DNA of 32,596 nucleotides, from NCBI GenBank assembly GCA_002167745.1, contig NHCB01000006.1, positions 16,806 to 49,401 of the forward strand. The letters run 5' to 3'. The DNA comes from Betaproteobacteria bacterium TMED22 (GTDB lineage: Bacteria; Pseudomonadota; Gammaproteobacteria; Burkholderiales; Eutrophovitaceae). This document shows positions 30,687 to 32,596 of this stretch, piece by piece. The number at the start of each line of letters is the position of its first letter. Within the stretch, counting starts at the first letter, position 1. The notes under the pieces were generated by a model that worked only from the letters and a program-made list of their open reading frames with translations, did not search any database and was not told the DNA's origin. A program made the translations under genes and the position numbers.

Positions 30687-31385
30687 TCATGCAACTCCCG
30701 TTATATCGTCGATTACGCGCGTTAACACCCCTACTGGATCCTCCGCTTGGATAATTGGACGACCAATGACCAAGTAATTTGCCCCTTCCTTTATCGCTTT
30801 AATCGGACTCATTACTCGCTTCTGATCATCATTAGAGACCCCCAAGGGACGAATGCCCGGTGTTACTTTAATGAATTTAGTACCTAGTATCGATGTAAGT
30901 TCGCGCGTCTCATTAGCAGAGCAAACCACCCCGTCGGCTCCGGAAGATTGAGCCAGACCCGCTAATTTTTTTACCAGTGTCTCGGGAGCAACGTCAATCC
31001 CTATGGCTCTTAATGCTGCCGCATCCATTGATGTTAAAACAGTCACTGCGGTCAACAAAGGTCGATCAGATTCCATGCCAACACCTCTCCGAGCAGCGGC
31101 TATCATTTCCGAACCACCTAGGGCGTGCACATTAACCATCCAAACACCAAGGTTTCTAGCCGCAGCGCATGCCCGCTCGACTGTATTTGGAATATCATGG
31201 TACTTCAGATCGAGAAATACGGAAAAACCCTTCTCAACTAAAACTTCGACTATTCTCGGGCCAAGTGCAGTAAAAAGCTCCTTACCCACTTTAAGACCAC
31301 AAAGCTCTGGACTTATCCGCTCGACGAAATCCATTACACGTTGTTCACTAGACAAATCTAATGCGACAATAACCTTCGATTTCAT
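30687..31385 (-). CDS. pyrF: Orotidine 5'-phosphate decarboxylase PyrF
   Basis: A 232-residue TIM-barrel enzyme that makes UMP from OMP, the last step of de novo pyrimidine synthesis. It begins with VIVALDLSS (residues 5-13), has the catalytic block DLKYHDIPNTV near 58-68 and the phosphate-binding YLVIGRPI near the end. The frame is open 15 codons further upstream, but the ATG at 31385 fits the family start and overlaps the lapB stop codon as ATGA, the usual lapB-pyrF arrangement in gammaproteobacteria. Confidence 0.97.
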   Translation of the reverse strand: MKSKVIVALDLSSEQRVMDFVERISPELCGLKVGKELFTALGPRIVEVLVEKGFSVFLDLKYHDIPNTVERACAAARNLGVWMVNVHALGGSEMIAAARRGVGMESDRPLLTAVTVLTSMDAAALRAIGIDVAPETLVKKLAGLAQSSGADGVVCSANETRELTSILGTKFIKVTPGIRPLGVSNDDQKRVMSPIKAIKEGANYLVIGRPIIQAEDPVGVLTRVIDDITGVA

Positions 31386-32551
31386 GCTGGCACTCCCTTT
31401 GCCGACGATGTCAGAGTATAGGTATCCCACTGTCTACATGCTGGGCAACGCCAGTAATGAGCATGCGCTAGAAAACCACAGCTATCACAAATATAGGCTT
31501 CCTCTTGACGATATTGCTTCGCCATCTCAATAAGTAAATCCACATCCGCAGTCGAAGCCTCAGCAATGTCGTTTTTAATTGACTCGAGTATGGGTATAGC
31601 CCAACCTACATCGGTTGTTGTCTTCAAAAATTTTCTAGCTAAATCGCAAGCAGTCACTTGGCCCTCTAGCTCCATGCTCATTTCAAAAGTCTTAACTAAC
31701 AAGTCGTGGCTGGAAGATAAATCTATGAGTTTTTTAAATTTATCCAGACACTGATTTTTAGTTCCAAGCTTATCGTGACATTCAATAAGCGCATCTGAGA
31801 CCAGCCCAATAAAACTTGATGATTCTAACTCTAACTGAGTCAATTCATGAATAGCCTCTAGATAGCGACCTTGAGACTTTAATACTTGTCCTAGCGCAAT
31901 CCGAGGTCTGGGGGCTTGAGGATCTACATTTAACGATTTACGCAACCAATCTATAGCTTTCGCGTCATCGCCATCGCAATGATGTTGTGAACTAATTTCA
32001 ACCATGAAGTGCGCGACTTCGCTGGCATAAGACTGGCCACTGGCCAACTGCAACTGATTCGCCACGTCAACCGCTCGATGCCATTCATTCTGATTCACGT
32101 ATAGATCGATGAGCAATCTCAGTGCCACGGCTTTATATTTCCCCGTGCCTACCCGTTTAAGAAAATCTTCAGCACGATCATACATGCCAGACTTAAAAAA
32201 ATCCTCACCGACAGCGAGCACCGCACGATTTCTTTGCGCATTTGTGAGATCCGGTCGGTCAAGTAACCCCTGGTGCACAGCTAGAGCTCTTTGAATCTCT
32301 CCATTGCTTCGGAAAAGGCTTCCAACAGCAAACTGTAACTCTACAGAATCAGGCTCATTAACAGATAGCTTCACTAAAACATCTATAGCCTTGTCCCTCT
32401 CTTCATTAAGTAGGAAATTTAATCCCTCAATGTAGGTAGATGGAATGTTTTTAGACTCGTTTATCAATTGCTTAACGTCTATTTTAGCCGCCAGCCAACC
32501 CAACAAGAAAAATGAGGGAAAAGCTAATAGCCACCAATTCTCAAAATCCAT
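31382..32551 (-). CDS. lapB: LPS assembly regulator LapB (YciM)
   Basis: A 389-residue inner-membrane anchored protein that, in E. coli, guides LpxC to the FtsH protease and so limits LPS synthesis. An N-terminal membrane helix (residues about 5-22) is followed by about seven to nine TPR repeats (roughly 35-340) and a C-terminal rubredoxin-type metal knuckle with Cys355, Cys358, Cys369 and Cys372. Length equals the E. coli protein. GGAGG (32560-32564) lies 8 bases before the ATG. It overlaps pyrF by 4 bases. A heptose operon downstream keeps LPS control and LPS precursor synthesis on one transcript. Confidence 0.97.
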   Translation of the reverse strand: MDFENWWLLAFPSFFLLGWLAAKIDVKQLINESKNIPSTYIEGLNFLLNEERDKAIDVLVKLSVNEPDSVELQFAVGSLFRSNGEIQRALAVHQGLLDRPDLTNAQRNRAVLAVGEDFFKSGMYDRAEDFLKRVGTGKYKAVALRLLIDLYVNQNEWHRAVDVANQLQLASGQSYASEVAHFMVEISSQHHCDGDDAKAIDWLRKSLNVDPQAPRPRIALGQVLKSQGRYLEAIHELTQLELESSSFIGLVSDALIECHDKLGTKNQCLDKFKKLIDLSSSHDLLVKTFEMSMELEGQVTACDLARKFLKTTTDVGWAIPILESIKNDIAEASTADVDLLIEMAKQYRQEEAYICDSCGFLAHAHYWRCPACRQWDTYTLTSSAKGVPA

Positions 32552-32567
32552 CGGCTTAACCTCCGAA

Positions 32568-32594
32568 CTATTGCGATTTTTTTGTACTAAGTTT
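32568..32594 (-). CDS. Possible 3' end of lapA (partial)
   Basis: Eight codons and a TAG stop run in from the window's right edge in a frame different from lapB, ending 16 bases before the lapB start. lapA usually sits directly before lapB in gammaproteobacteria, so this may be its C-terminus. The stretch is too short to identify by sequence. Confidence 0.3.
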   Translation of the reverse strand, partial: KLSTKKSQ

Positions 32595-32596
32595 AC

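Noticed and set aside
31003-31533. 176-codon plus-strand ORF opposite pyrF and lapB
   Set aside because: Its frame spans two well-supported antisense genes and shows no domain; it is a shadow ORF.

Overview
The window reads as the chromosome of a marine-type gammaproteobacterium. The lapB-pyrF-hldA-hldD-cysM-rlmD block, a gammaproteobacterial DksA beside a Pro-Arg-His tRNA operon, a YccA homologue, an RhlE-type helicase and LPS heptose genes all point to a Gram-negative gammaproteobacterium. The DNA is moderately AT-leaning and densely packed. I see no phage, IS element, integrase, CRISPR array or rRNA gene.

Layout: (1) 170-1381, RhlE-like helicase, then a gene-poor gap. (2) 2146-12578, a zinc-homeostasis region. 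It holds an outer-membrane porin, a secreted cyclase-family protein, a Sel1-repeat protein, a LolD-like ATPase with an FtsX-like permease, a DUF3299 protein, a MerC-family membrane protein, a ZrgA (DUF2796) protein, ZnuB and ZnuA homologues, and a DmeF-type CDF exporter. Three 15-bp palindromes closely matching the gammaproteobacterial Zur box lie upstream of the porin, between the ATPase and DUF3299 genes, and upstream of znuA. The znuA copy overlaps a good sigma70 -10 element. No znuC lies between or next to znuA and znuB. (3) 12629-13517, a tRNA-Pro-Arg-His operon with a near-consensus promoter, divergent from dksA. (4) 13588-16134, a cobalt-type nitrile hydratase operon (alpha, beta, accessory) followed by a radical SAM gene. 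(5) 16435-22301, a six-gene, mostly overlapping operon: FAD oxidoreductase, DUF1365, Cfa-like methyltransferase, GPH-type transporter, DUF3833 lipoprotein and SDR. It probably modifies membrane fatty acids. (6) 22609-23969, a ferritin-like diiron protein and a cupin. (7) 24029-24543, three tiny membrane-protein genes on the minus strand, two of them not evident from simple long-ORF calling, then tRNA-Ser(TGA). (8) 24932-25618 yccA, convergent with (9) the long minus-strand operon lapB-pyrF-hldA-hldD-cysM-exonuclease-rlmD, which runs in from the right edge.

How the parts work together: region 2 looks like a complete zinc-starvation response, with outer-membrane entry, periplasmic binding (ZrgA, ZnuA), inner-membrane permeases (ZnuB, FtsX-like, MerC) and an ATPase, under a shared repressor that is not in the window. 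It resembles a rearranged Vibrio-type Zrg system joined to a ZnuAB pair. This is the most promising candidate for an under-described system. The microprotein trio and the orphan nitrile hydratase-radical SAM group come next.
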